The notes beneath the pieces are model-generated. The model was not told the origin of the DNA and made no database searches. It saw only the letters and a program-made list of their open reading frames with translations. A DNA stretch of 64,000 nt from Halostagnicola sp. A-GB9-2 (GTDB lineage Archaea; Halobacteriota; Halobacteria; Halobacteriales; Natrialbaceae), in assembly GCF_030068615.1 (NCBI RefSeq), contig NZ_JASJOC010000016.1, positions 1-64,000 of the forward strand. The letters run 5' to 3'. Positions 52,071-61,112 of the stretch are shown here, piece after piece. The stretch's first letter is position 1; every line of letters begins with the position of its first letter. Both the position numbers and the translations under genes were made by a program.

Positions 52071-53090
52071 ATGGAAATTGAGCAACTGACGCTCGAGGAA
52101 TGGGGGGATGCGCTCCCCCAGTCCGGGTTCGAGGTATTCCACGACCCGGATGCGCTGGCCGTACTCGACAGCCACATCGACGCCGAACTGCAACTCTACG
52201 GAGCGTACAAGGGTCAGCAAGTGGTCGGACTCCTTCCCGTTTTCGTCGATGAAAAGTCGATCGGTCGGACGGTCTTTTCACCGGCCGTCTCGTTCGGCGT
52301 TCCTCGGCTCGGGCCGATCATCAACCCAAATAGTCCCAAGCGTCGGAAGTGGGAGCGAATCAATAGCGGGTTGGCCGAGGCGGTTATCGAGCGGCTCGAA
52401 ATCGACAAACGGTCGACGCTGTTTCGAATGACCTGTCCGCTCGGGTATACGGATCCGCGGCCGTACGGCTGGAACGAGTTTACGATGGAACCGGAGTTCA
52501 CGTACGTCGTCGATCTCGAGGGCTGTGACGACGTCGAGGATGCTATGATGGGGTTCAGCAAGAGCCTCCGGAACGAGATGCGGCGATACGATGAGCTAGA
52601 TCTGACGATCAAAACGGAGGGTATCGACGCCGCACTCAGGATTTACGACGACGTCGTCGAACAGTACCAGGAGTACGACGATACCGCGCCCATGTCTCGG
52701 CTGTTTCTCCGCGATCTTCTCTCCCGTCTAGACGATGATCGGTGGCGCGTGTACGTCGCAAGAACTCCGGATGGGACGTACAAGAGCGGTATCATTACGC
52801 TGTTTTCTAACGACCTCGCCTATTACTGGCAAGGCGGCGTCACGGCGTCCTACGAACGGGTCAGCGTCAATAACTTGCTCCAGTACGTCATCCTGGAGGA
52901 TATCGTTACCGATCCCGAACTCGAGTCGGTGACCGGATACGATCTCGTCGGTGCAAACACCGAACGCCTCTGTGAGTACAAGGGCAAGTTCAACGGCGAA
53001 CTCCGACCGTACTACGTCGTCGAGTCGTCCGGCTTGGAGATGACGGTGGCGAAGTCAGTCTACCGCGCCGTAAGCGGCCCGCTGAAGTGA
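52071..53090 (+). CDS. FemAB/GNAT-fold transferase (copy 1)
   Basis: 339 aa, the length of a double-GNAT-fold FemAB/BioF2-like protein. The motifs YKGQQVVGLLPVFVDEKSI, RPYGWNEFTMEPEFTYVVDL, and LVGANTERLCEYKGKFNGEL are shared in order with the paralogue at 62438 (YKGQEPVGLFPVF, PRPFKWNEY, LVGADTRRINRYKAKFNPEL). These enzymes transfer amino acids or acyl groups to sugars or peptides. Substrates here are unknown. There is no signal peptide, so it would act in the cytoplasm on a glycan precursor. Confidence 0.8.
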   Translation: MEIEQLTLEEWGDALPQSGFEVFHDPDALAVLDSHIDAELQLYGAYKGQQVVGLLPVFVDEKSIGRTVFSPAVSFGVPRLGPIINPNSPKRRKWERINSGLAEAVIERLEIDKRSTLFRMTCPLGYTDPRPYGWNEFTMEPEFTYVVDLEGCDDVEDAMMGFSKSLRNEMRRYDELDLTIKTEGIDAALRIYDDVVEQYQEYDDTAPMSRLFLRDLLSRLDDDRWRVYVARTPDGTYKSGIITLFSNDLAYYWQGGVTASYERVSVNNLLQYVILEDIVTDPELESVTGYDLVGANTERLCEYKGKFNGELRPYYVVESSGLEMTVAKSVYRAVSGPLK

Positions 53091-53188
53091 GACAACCCGT
53101 CGAGTTCGTCCCGAAGTTTCTCGAGAGAGTCCAAAATCGAATCGGGCACTTTGATTTCGTCGCCGTCGGCTTTGCTCGAGAGACCGTT

Positions 53189-54550
53189 TCACTCCCCGTC
53201 TCCGCCGGTTTCCTCGATCACTTCTTCGATCGCCATCTCCTCGCCGTCGAGTTCGATCCACATCGCGTCGGGTTGCTCGATGTCGATCGAGGTGATCGAT
53301 CCGTCGACGGAGAAGGTATCGCCGTGTCCGCCGCCCGTGACTCCGCCGGCGTGGTATTCGCCGTCGCTTTCTTCGATGAAGTCCTCGCCGGAGTAGGTGC
53401 CGCCCTCGATGCTGTCGCCGGACGGGCTGTCGGATGGTGCGTCGGCGAATTCGACGGGCCCGTCGGCCGTGAACACGTAGCTAGCTAAGTGGGCCTCCCG
53501 TTCAGTGACGAACGAGAGGAGGTATTCATTTCCCTCGACGTGATCCTCCTCATCTCCTTCGTTAGGTCGCTCGCTTGATTCCGCTGGTCCAGACGCGGCG
53601 TCCTCTGCGCTCAGCGGGACACCGTCGACCTCCGCAGGCTCGGTCCGTCGCGGCGTTCCGCCCGACGAACCGGAAATTGTCGCACCGCTATTGTCTTCTG
53701 TCCCGTAGTGGGTGTTTGTGACGGTCATTTTGGCTTGTTGTCCCTTTGACCAATCCGGTGCCCCACATCTAACGTCCGCGTGAGGGGAATCGGATATATC
53801 GCAGTCTTTGACCTCGGTGTGTTCGTAATAGCCCCAAACACCTTTATCGCAGTTTACCACGACGCAGTTCTCGATAAGCGAGCCATCGGTGCCGACGCGG
53901 AAGCCAGCGGCTCTGGAGTTGCGGGCGTACGAGTCTTTGATGGTAACTGGACCGCCACCTCCGGCACCGCTAGGGTGGTTCGAGGAGTCTCCGGGGTTAC
54001 TCGCGTATATCGAATTGTCCGGACAGTTCTGGATATTGACGTTCCGAATCTCGATGTCCCCTGCGTGTCCGTTTGCAACGTTGATACCGGTGATTCCGGG
54101 ATACGTATTATCGTTCTCGCTCCCCATGAAGTAGACGTTCTCTATCAAGCCAGTAGCGTTCGAGCTGTTGACCTGACAGATGATGGCGTCCTCCTTTGTA
54201 GTACTATCCCAGTTGCCACGGAAGCCAACGTTCCGAATTTCCCAATTGTCTGCGATCGCTCGAATGTGAAACGTGGCGTTGGTTGCTGTGATATCGACGA
54301 GGACGTTCGAGAAGGTTTCACCGTCGTCCAGGCGGACCGTCTCAGAGCTACCGGCTGAGACTTCGATTACCTCGTAGTCTTCGTCCGCCGCCCCGACGCC
54401 GGTCATCGCGGCGGTAGCGGCCGCAGCAGTTCCAGCAAATCGTAGAAATCCTCGTCGCTGGAGCGTCCTACTGTTGGTGGAGTCAGTACCTGCTGGATCT
54501 GTATCGCGAGTATCATCTCTATCAGCTATCGTGTTATTATCGCGTGCCAT
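53189..54550 (-). CDS. Tat-exported right-handed beta-helix protein (copy in second module)
   Basis: 453 aa from the ATG at 54550 (MARDNNTIADRDD). The frame has an ATG 9 codons upstream, but the promoter spacing favours 54550. Tat signal R32-R33 (RRGFLRFAGTAAAATAAMTG). Beta-helix at about 55-320, with WEIRNVGFRGN, GLIENVYFMGSE, DIEIRNVNIQNCPDNSIYAS and VKDCDISDSPHAD. An acidic linker and one C-terminal domain (about 345-450, EYLLSFVTEREAHLASYVFT) distantly echo the repeat domain of the protein at 11101. It is the last gene of the Gfo-flippase-beta-helix set and is expected at the cell surface. Confidence 0.85.
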   Translation of the reverse strand: MARDNNTIADRDDTRDTDPAGTDSTNSRTLQRRGFLRFAGTAAAATAAMTGVGAADEDYEVIEVSAGSSETVRLDDGETFSNVLVDITATNATFHIRAIADNWEIRNVGFRGNWDSTTKEDAIICQVNSSNATGLIENVYFMGSENDNTYPGITGINVANGHAGDIEIRNVNIQNCPDNSIYASNPGDSSNHPSGAGGGGPVTIKDSYARNSRAAGFRVGTDGSLIENCVVVNCDKGVWGYYEHTEVKDCDISDSPHADVRCGAPDWSKGQQAKMTVTNTHYGTEDNSGATISGSSGGTPRRTEPAEVDGVPLSAEDAASGPAESSERPNEGDEEDHVEGNEYLLSFVTEREAHLASYVFTADGPVEFADAPSDSPSGDSIEGGTYSGEDFIEESDGEYHAGGVTGGGHGDTFSVDGSITSIDIEQPDAMWIELDGEEMAIEEVIEETGGDGE

Positions 54551-54590
54551 ACAGTCAGCTAATTTGAAGTCGGACATATAAATCTTCTGC
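54551..54590 (-). promoter_or_regulatory. Promoter of beta-helix gene 3
   Basis: Read on the minus strand, AGCAGAAGA precedes TTTATA with its first T at 54582, exactly 32 nt before the ATG at 54550. This is the same spacing as for the genes at 11101 and 14714. An AT-rich region follows upstream (to about 54680), including ATAGTG and CACTAT as a small inverted repeat. Confidence 0.6.
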
Positions 54591-54921
54591 TTATCTTACT
54601 TCAAATTAAACAGACATTCATTTCTTCGGTGAATAGTGTATAGAACACTATGAATATCTCAATATTATTTTTATGACGGAAGCAAGGCTTTGAACTAGAA
54701 AACGCGGTACGCGATCGGTGACCGTCCATTTGTGTCGGTCAATATCTACAAAACCGACTTTCTTCTCGTCGGCAATCGCGTTCGAGATCAGCGGGGACGC
54801 CAACGCGATTGGGAGGGCGGATCTCCCGTCATCACGAAACAGCGGTATAGGCTTGTCCTGCTCTGTAGGGTGTCTTCCCGTCGCCGGGTGGCCAATCGCC
54901 GGGTACGCAGCACGAGGCGGT
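54591..54921. other. AT-rich intergenic region between the third beta-helix gene and the second flippase
   Basis: About 330 bases without a supported gene. 54591-54680 is AT-rich, and the inverted repeat ATAGTG...CACTAT lies near 54636-54655. The remainder is GC-rich. Like the other two, this beta-helix gene has its own promoter after a long AT-rich stretch, so it is not simply read through from the flippase. Confidence 0.5.
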
Positions 54922-56385
54922 TCACAGATGAGAGAGCGCCCGCCGAACGTCTACTAGCCCGCTCATGGCGGCGAACAATAACCAGATGACGGTCCCGAGG
55001 AGGACAACGGCGAGCAGCGAGGTGATATCGGTCGCAAGCGGCAACGTCAACAGAACCACTGTAGCCATCCCGAGTGTTATGCCACAAACGAGCAGGAACG
55101 ATTTGAAGAGGGAGCCAAGGGAAAGCGTGAGTTCGGTGTGAATTAAATACATGTTAACGGCAACCATGATACCGTAGCTCATGACGGTCGAAATAGCAGC
55201 CCCGACGATACCGATGGTGGGGATAAGCAGGAGATTCAATCCGAAATTCATGATTCCGGTTACCCCCTTCGAAATCGCTCGATGCTTGGCCCGGCCGAGG
55301 TAGTCCAGCGCATCGTTTGTTATCTTATCTATCGACTGGAAAACGATAAAAACGGAAAAAATCTGGATAACGGCCACCGCACCGAGATACTCCGCGCCGA
55401 ATACGAACCGGATTAGCGGCTCCGCGACGAGAACGAGTCCGACTGCGGCCGGAACGTAGAACAGAACGTTATATTTGAAGGTTGTCTCGTAAATTTCAGC
55501 AGCCCGATCAAGCTCGCTGTTGGATTTGTATTCTCCGTAAGAGGGGGAAACTGCGAACCCGAGCGAGCTCGCGGGTGCGATGATGAAATCGGAGAGCTGC
55601 TTGGCGAGCGTGTAGTATCCTACGGCTGCTGGCGTGAGAAAAATTCCGATGAGTATCGTGTCGACTCTCTTGTAGAGAACGTTTGATCCGCTCGATACCG
55701 AAAGAGGAATGCTGTACTCGAGCAGCCGCTTCGTAATTCCCTGCTCCTTCGCGGGTGCCCGGTCGAACGTCCCGAGAAATATCCACAATACAACGAGACC
55801 ACAAAGCGCACCAAGTGCGTATCCCACAATATACCCGAATAGCGCCCCGACTGCGCCGAATCCCAGTAATAGCAGCGTTAAAACAGCGATGAAAATTCCA
55901 CAGTTCGAAACGATCGCCACTTTGGCACTCCAGGCCACGCGATTGAATCCCTGAAATACTGTATAGATATACGAGTTCGCGGTTTTGGCGATAATGTACA
56001 AAAACCCGAGAAGCAAAAACGGAGCGAGTTCGGGTTCTCCGAACACGTTCGATAACGGCCGATGAAACGCTCCAATTACAGCGGCGACAAGCAGTGTGGT
56101 GACAGCGATATACTTCAGCGATTCACGCACGATATATGGGACCTGGCCGGGATCGTTTTCGCGATAGTCGGTTACGTATCTCGCCGCCGAACGTGGAATC
56201 CCCAATCTGCTAAAGAGTAATGCAACTCCGAAAACAGAAATGGCGAGAAAGAGCAACCCGTACTCGTCGGGAGTCAGGAAGGTGCGAGCGAGCAGTACAA
56301 TGAGAACTCCCTTCGCGACGGTCCGAACGGCCTCTGCGACCAGCGTCGCCTTGAACCCCGAGAGTATCTTCCGCTCATCCACCAT
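54922..56385 (-). CDS. Polysaccharide/lipid-linked oligosaccharide flippase (Wzx-like, copy 2)
   Basis: 487 aa with about 14 hydrophobic segments. Starts MVDERKILSGFKATLVAEAV. LLARTFLTPDEYGLLFLAIS, YKRVDTILIGIFLTPAAVGY and RFVFGAEYLGAVAVIQIFS are each nearly those of the flippase at 9157. It lies 125 bases after the second Gfo gene, the same order and spacing as copy 1. It moves a lipid-linked glycan across the membrane; the exact cargo may differ from copy 1. Confidence 0.9.
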   Translation of the reverse strand: MVDERKILSGFKATLVAEAVRTVAKGVLIVLLARTFLTPDEYGLLFLAISVFGVALLFSRLGIPRSAARYVTDYRENDPGQVPYIVRESLKYIAVTTLLVAAVIGAFHRPLSNVFGEPELAPFLLLGFLYIIAKTANSYIYTVFQGFNRVAWSAKVAIVSNCGIFIAVLTLLLLGFGAVGALFGYIVGYALGALCGLVVLWIFLGTFDRAPAKEQGITKRLLEYSIPLSVSSGSNVLYKRVDTILIGIFLTPAAVGYYTLAKQLSDFIIAPASSLGFAVSPSYGEYKSNSELDRAAEIYETTFKYNVLFYVPAAVGLVLVAEPLIRFVFGAEYLGAVAVIQIFSVFIVFQSIDKITNDALDYLGRAKHRAISKGVTGIMNFGLNLLLIPTIGIVGAAISTVMSYGIMVAVNMYLIHTELTLSLGSLFKSFLLVCGITLGMATVVLLTLPLATDITSLLAVVLLGTVIWLLFAAMSGLVDVRRALSHL

Positions 56386-56510
56386 TGACTTGCCTGCTGG
56401 TTCTGGATCGCATCACGGACATTCGTTATACCATCGCTCAGTGTCGAAGCGGGTTCGTACGGAGAGTTCTCGATGTCGCTCCCGAGAACGGATGACTGCC
56501 GGACGACAAC

Positions 56511-57602
56511 TCATATCGTTGTGATGGGCGGGGCTTCGGCGGTCGCTGAGTTACGGATCTGTTCCATGATCCGCAGTGTCCACATCGACGATTCGAGGGG
56601 GACTGGCATCTCGGTGCCGTTCTCGAGTGCACGCGCCGTTCGATCGAACTGGTCGTAGTGGGGATTCATTCGTTTGGCCGTCTCCCAATCGTCCTTGTAC
56701 TGCGCCTCGGCCACGAGTTTGAGATTGGAGAAAAGGCTCGAGAGATGGTTTGCCGAGCGACTAATCGACTGCTTGCCTTTCTCTATCGAAGAGAGGTGAT
56801 AGTCGCTCTCGATCGTCTGCACGGATTGCAGAATCATGTCTATTTTCACGGACATGTTCTCACCGTGGATCTGGATCTCGTGTTTTGGTCTCGATCCGGA
56901 TATCATCTTGAGGTTGCACAGGATGTCGTCGCTAGTCACGTACTGCACCTGAACGGTATCGTAGGTGAATTGTTCGTCGTAATCGCCGACAAGACAGGTT
57001 GTCGCCGATACGCTCTCTTCGGAGCGAGGATACCCGCTCACCCCGAGACCGGAGTAGATCGGGTGTGGTAGTCCCTCTTCGAACTCTCCGCCGGGGAGAT
57101 CGAATACCCAGGAGCCACGGTTCACGTCGTCCGGTGCCGAGAGACCCGTGTAAATGAGGTCGACTCCCCGAACCGTTCCGATTTTCCCCGATCGAAATAG
57201 CTGGCGTGCTTTGCGCATCACCGGGTCAAACATGTGCTGATTTACCGGTGAGACCGGCACGTCGTGGCGGTCGGCTAGCCGTTCGAGTTCCTCGAGCTCC
57301 TCGACCGTTTCCGTGATCGGTTTTTCGATCAAGAGCGGAATCCCCGCTTCGATCGCCTGTTTACTGATCTCCAGGTGGCTTTGGACGGGGGTGCAGACGT
57401 GGAGCCAGTCGAGCGATTCCTGTGCGAGGAGTTCGGTTAGGTCCGAATACGGCGTGATACTGTATCGCTTTGCAGCGTCGCTCGCCTGCTCAAAATCGAT
57501 ATCGCAGATCGCAACGAGATCCGTTCGCGGATTTTTTTCCAACCCAGACAGGTGGACTTCCGAAACCGTTCCCGCGCCAACTACTGCGGTGCTGACTGTC
57601 AT
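56511..57602 (-). CDS. Gfo/Idh/MocA-family sugar oxidoreductase (copy 2)
   Basis: 363 aa. VVGAGTVSEVHL start, hallmark LIEKPITETVEEL, and the C-terminal GGEFEEGLPHPIYSGLGVSG with the probable catalytic His. It matches the protein at 7918 from end to end, with the same CTPVQSH and NRGSWVFDLPGGEFEEG. A TATA-like GATATAAC (about 57636-57643) lies 35-40 nt upstream. It heads the second Gfo-flippase-beta-helix set and the polytopic protein gene lies just upstream on the same strand. Confidence 0.88.
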   Translation of the reverse strand: MTVSTAVVGAGTVSEVHLSGLEKNPRTDLVAICDIDFEQASDAAKRYSITPYSDLTELLAQESLDWLHVCTPVQSHLEISKQAIEAGIPLLIEKPITETVEELEELERLADRHDVPVSPVNQHMFDPVMRKARQLFRSGKIGTVRGVDLIYTGLSAPDDVNRGSWVFDLPGGEFEEGLPHPIYSGLGVSGYPRSEESVSATTCLVGDYDEQFTYDTVQVQYVTSDDILCNLKMISGSRPKHEIQIHGENMSVKIDMILQSVQTIESDYHLSSIEKGKQSISRSANHLSSLFSNLKLVAEAQYKDDWETAKRMNPHYDQFDRTARALENGTEMPVPLESSMWTLRIMEQIRNSATAEAPPITTI

Positions 57603-57824
57603 TCTCTCTTAGACGGCGGACTGATAGCTGTATTGTTATATCTCTACTTACGGTATTAACAGCGCGTTTACTCACCGGGAATGTCGCATACGAAACAGCC
57701 GAGCCACGATTTCGGCGGGAGCAACTTCGCGTATCGCGTCGTAAGCCGAACCGTGACAGGGGGTTCGACAACAGTTCGGCTTCCAGAAGAACCGACCGGA
57801 TTTCGGCCCCTCGATCGGGGTCGG

Positions 57825-59642
57825 CTACTCTCCTCCCGCGTCGACGTAGTACAGATCGAACTCCCCGTTCGACTGAATGCGGTTGACTTCCGGTTGCGTT
57901 TCAATCGAATCGAGTTCTTCCTCGGTGTACCGAAGGCCCTGATATGCGATTCCCTCTCTCTCGTAATCGGATTGAGTGAGCGCGAGATACCGATCCTCGT
58001 CGGACTGGTTGGCGAGCCCTTCTTCGATTGCGGACTCGGAAAGGTCCCAGTGGAGTCGCATTCGCTGTTCGTTACCGTTAATTGCATCATCGTGCCGGTT
58101 GGGGGCGTCTCGCAGTCCAACGAATACGAGGTCTTCGTCCTGGGTGGTAAACGCTGACTCGTATCCGACCATCTGTTGCTCGCTAACGTGTGGCGAAGAG
58201 TTGTACGTGTACGGTGATGGGAACACGGCCACAAGAGAGACGATCAAAAGGAACGCAAAGCCGACAGCAACCAGCGGTCGAGTGGACGAAGTAAATCTAA
58301 ATCGCTTTCGTTCGCTCGAATGCCGTGCTATAATCCCGTGTATCGCAACTGCTCCCAGAATTGTCACGAATACCATCATCAATCCAAATACCCGGAAGTA
58401 CATCGTCCCGGGTGCGAGGAAGTAGATTCCAAACACCGGCACGAGTCCGACCAAGCCGACGAGAAAATACGCGGTTTCGGCACGCATCTGACCGACCCAA
58501 CCCGAATTCTTGACGAGGACTGCTCCCAGAGCGAGTCCGCCAACGAGTACCACGTACACCACGTGTGCGGTGAACAGTTTGAAAAAGATCTCGAGGAGAC
58601 TGCCGCCAATAGCGCCGAGAGAACCGCCCTGAGCCGCGACGGCATCCCCCGCTCCGCCGCCTTCTCCGAGCAGGAAATCGACGGCTGAACCGAAGAAATA
58701 CTCGATCGTCCCGCCGAAAAACCCGTGATTCGACGTCCACAGTAAGAACAGGCCGATGAGTAGCAGTGCGTGCCCGTACACCGGCGTCTGTGCGGCCATC
58801 CGGCCGCCGCTTGCAACACGTCGCGAGAGGTATTGGAGCGCACAGATCCCGACGAACACGACGATCAAGTGAGCGACGAGTTGCGGATGATAGACGACGG
58901 TTGCGATTGCTGCGAGGACGAGTGCGACGCCCACACCGGAAACCGATTTCGTCGCGGTACCCGTCCGGACGTATTTCATCAACAGGTACGCGATTATCGA
59001 CGAGAACAGCACCGCTTGCGTCATCGCGTGTGCCATCGGGTACATTGAGATTGACGTGATCGGTAGCAACAGGAACGCAGAGAACGCGCCGATCACTGCT
59101 CCTCGTTGATCCCGAACGATCGTTCCGACAGACAGCGGAACGAACACGTAAAATATCACCATCGCCAGCACCACGACCAGAAGTAGCGAGTGCGAAATCG
59201 AGATTCCAATCGTCGAATTGATAAACGCCGTAACCAGGTGAATTCCCGGATAGTAGAGATCAAACGGCGTAATCGTCCCCTCGCTGATGGCTCGAGCCCA
59301 ACCGAGGTGTGTCAGCGCGTCATGATGGCCGTAAAACCTGTATCCCCGAACGATGGGTAAGCCGGCGAAGACAGCCATTACTAGCCCGCCGAGGACGAGA
59401 GCGACCGATTGTGTTCCGCTTCCCTTCCTCGATAACGGAACAAAAGCGACCGCCAATGCAACGCCCAGCGCACCCGCTAACCCCGCCCAGACCAAGGTGG
59501 GCGTCGCTGTATAGAGCGATAGCTCGTACCCATCCGCCGGCGTGGTGTGTGCAACGAGTACGCCCCCAAAGAGGGAAAGAAACCCGAGTGCAAGCGCTAA
59601 CTTCCGAAATAATTCCCCGTTGACGGCAGACTGAGTAGACAT
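57825..59642 (-). CDS. Large polytopic membrane protein, GT-C or polymerase-like (copy 2)
   Basis: 605 aa from the ATG at 59642 (MSTQSAVNGELFRKL). A GTG 15 codons upstream is possible. It has about 12-13 hydrophobic segments and a C-terminal domain outside the membrane of about 130 aa, similar in layout to the protein at 17773. The external loop YRFYGHHDALTHLGWARAI and then FDLYYPGIHLVTAF match copy 1 in position and sequence. Acidic residues in this loop make a GT-C-type transferase or a polymerase possible. Its linkage with a flippase and Gfo gene favours a glycan-assembly role. The identity of the reaction is inference. Confidence 0.72.
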   Translation of the reverse strand: MSTQSAVNGELFRKLALALGFLSLFGGVLVAHTTPADGYELSLYTATPTLVWAGLAGALGVALAVAFVPLSRKGSGTQSVALVLGGLVMAVFAGLPIVRGYRFYGHHDALTHLGWARAISEGTITPFDLYYPGIHLVTAFINSTIGISISHSLLLVVVLAMVIFYVFVPLSVGTIVRDQRGAVIGAFSAFLLLPITSISMYPMAHAMTQAVLFSSIIAYLLMKYVRTGTATKSVSGVGVALVLAAIATVVYHPQLVAHLIVVFVGICALQYLSRRVASGGRMAAQTPVYGHALLLIGLFLLWTSNHGFFGGTIEYFFGSAVDFLLGEGGGAGDAVAAQGGSLGAIGGSLLEIFFKLFTAHVVYVVLVGGLALGAVLVKNSGWVGQMRAETAYFLVGLVGLVPVFGIYFLAPGTMYFRVFGLMMVFVTILGAVAIHGIIARHSSERKRFRFTSSTRPLVAVGFAFLLIVSLVAVFPSPYTYNSSPHVSEQQMVGYESAFTTQDEDLVFVGLRDAPNRHDDAINGNEQRMRLHWDLSESAIEEGLANQSDEDRYLALTQSDYEREGIAYQGLRYTEEELDSIETQPEVNRIQSNGEFDLYYVDAGGE

Positions 59643-60415
59643 TCGAAGCTGCTGTGAGGGTTTCCGGTAGGCATCCTTGTTATTCACCGATTTCTGAAAG
59701 TAAACATCTCGATACCGTACTCACGCTTGTCTTTTTGAAGTCGGCCCCGCAAAACCCTCGAGGAGTACGTTAGTCGTCGGCGATCTCACCCGATGGAAAC
59801 CCGTCCGCAATCCGCTGATCTCGAGGCGCTCGGTTATGGCGTTACTCTCTCGAATAATGAAGGAGACACCAATGGCGGCGGCAGTCATCGGGTAGACGGA
59901 CGCCACCCCAGCGTTACCAAAGATCATATAGAGCCCCACGTCACCGGTATTCGAGCGGGGGAGAAGACCGGAATTCGTTTCGGAGAACTCTATCGATGGG
60001 GGCTGCGCCGTCGCTGGAAACACCTTTATTGGGATCGTTGGTCCGGCCCTTGGCCTGACTCCTGGCTACCTGCACCTCCATCCGTTCGATTCGGGTTCCA
60101 AGTTGCTAGGAGAAGGTGTCATAGAACGGTTCGCATCCCTCTTCGACTACCCGACGAACGGTAAGTACAAGCAAACGATGGAACGCTGCGGATTGGGACC
60201 TATCAAGTATCTGTAAAGAACGGCGTGTTGAAGACAGAGCGAAAATCCAGCACGGCGACGAGTGTAGACGGAGACACGTGGACTGGTAGATACAGATGAA
60301 CCAGCAACGAGAAGGATTTTGCTTCCTCTGACACCTACTAAGAAAGTGGAAGACGCGCCTTGGCTCACTTTTTTTCAAGAGTATATCCCATGCCCAACAA
60401 TTGCGTAGGGCTATT
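59643..60415. other. Intergenic region with a possible decayed gene
   Basis: About 770 bases. One frame (59932-60216) looks coding but has no start and is listed separately. Opposite-strand frames (59721-60023, 60106-60441) have no known features. No transposon ends were identified. Confidence 0.4.
59932..60216 (+). pseudogene. Start-less coding-like frame (94 codons), probable gene remnant
   Basis: After a TAG at 59929-59931 the frame stays open for 94 codons to TAA at 60214-60216 without any ATG or GTG. The second half reads like protein (GIVGPALGLTPGYLHLHPFD, then LFDYPTNGKYKQTMERCG and LGPIKYL at its end), with codon use like the neighbours. I do not recognise the family. It may be the 3' end of a gene lost by deletion. 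Confidence 0.3.
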
Positions 60416-60841
60416 TTATCGGGTAACCAAGACGATCCCAATAACTGCGAACGCTATCCCAGCAACTCTCGTTATCGTAACTTCGTCTCCAAGAATGACC
60501 ATACCGATGAGAGCCGCGACGACGAAGTACATCGCACCGAGAGTAGAGACGACGGTTGTTGATCCTCCGGAAAAGCCGATGTACATCGAAATCAGGCCTA
60601 TTCCGGTGAACACTCCGGCCGTGCCAGCGAGCAGTCCTCCTCTCGCAGTAATGACAAGCGATGCGTCTGAAACGAGGATGTATCCGAGTGCAAGGGGTGC
60701 CGCAACAAGATAGGAGATTGCAGCGGCCGTCCTCGGATCGATAGACTCCGACGCAGCGTTGCCCAAGACTACCCAGATTCCCCAGGTTACCATTGTAATC
60801 AAACCAAAGAATACAGCCGAATCTATCTCAGGAAAACTCAT
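60416..60841 (-). CDS. Half-size EamA/DMT-family membrane protein
   Basis: 141 aa, exactly one EamA repeat, with 4-5 hydrophobic segments (FFGLITMVTWGIWVVLG, AAAISYLVAAPLALGYILV, AGVFTGIGLISMYIGFSGG and IAFAVIGIVLV). Family transporters usually have two repeats. One-repeat proteins work as dimers (EmrE-like) or flip undecaprenyl-linked aminoarabinose (ArnE/F). Near flippase genes, movement of a lipid-linked sugar is a reasonable guess. It is not in an obvious operon. Confidence 0.8.
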   Translation of the reverse strand: MSFPEIDSAVFFGLITMVTWGIWVVLGNAASESIDPRTAAAISYLVAAPLALGYILVSDASLVITARGGLLAGTAGVFTGIGLISMYIGFSGGSTTVVSTLGAMYFVVAALIGMVILGDEVTITRVAGIAFAVIGIVLVTR

Positions 60842-60906
60842 TAGTGTGTAATTCTACCTTGCTACCGAAAAGTATCCCCCTTCCTTGTTTATGGTTCTCA
60901 AATAGC

Positions 60907-60938
60907 CTCTATTCAAGAATAGAGCGCGCTAGTGCGCG
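60907..60938. repeat. Two adjacent perfect hairpins
   Basis: CTCTATTC (60907-60914) and GAATAGAG (60917-60924) form an 8-bp stem around AA. Immediately after, CGCGC (60925-60929) and GCGCG (60934-60938) form a 5-bp stem with loop TAGT. They lie between the EamA gene and the 3' end of the DUF1616 gene, and may act as terminator or mRNA-end structures. Confidence 0.5.
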
Positions 60939-61112
60939 GTATATGCAGCACGGCTCAACAAACATAACCAATATATGATAAAAATCCTGCCGTTCGGTTC
61001 GCAGGCCTACTGACCGTACTATCCATTGAAGGTTCGGTCGAAATCAATCCTTGAGAACCCTTCTATGACCTCCTTTGTCAGGAAGGTAGTCTTCTGCTGT
61101 GGATTGCCCATC

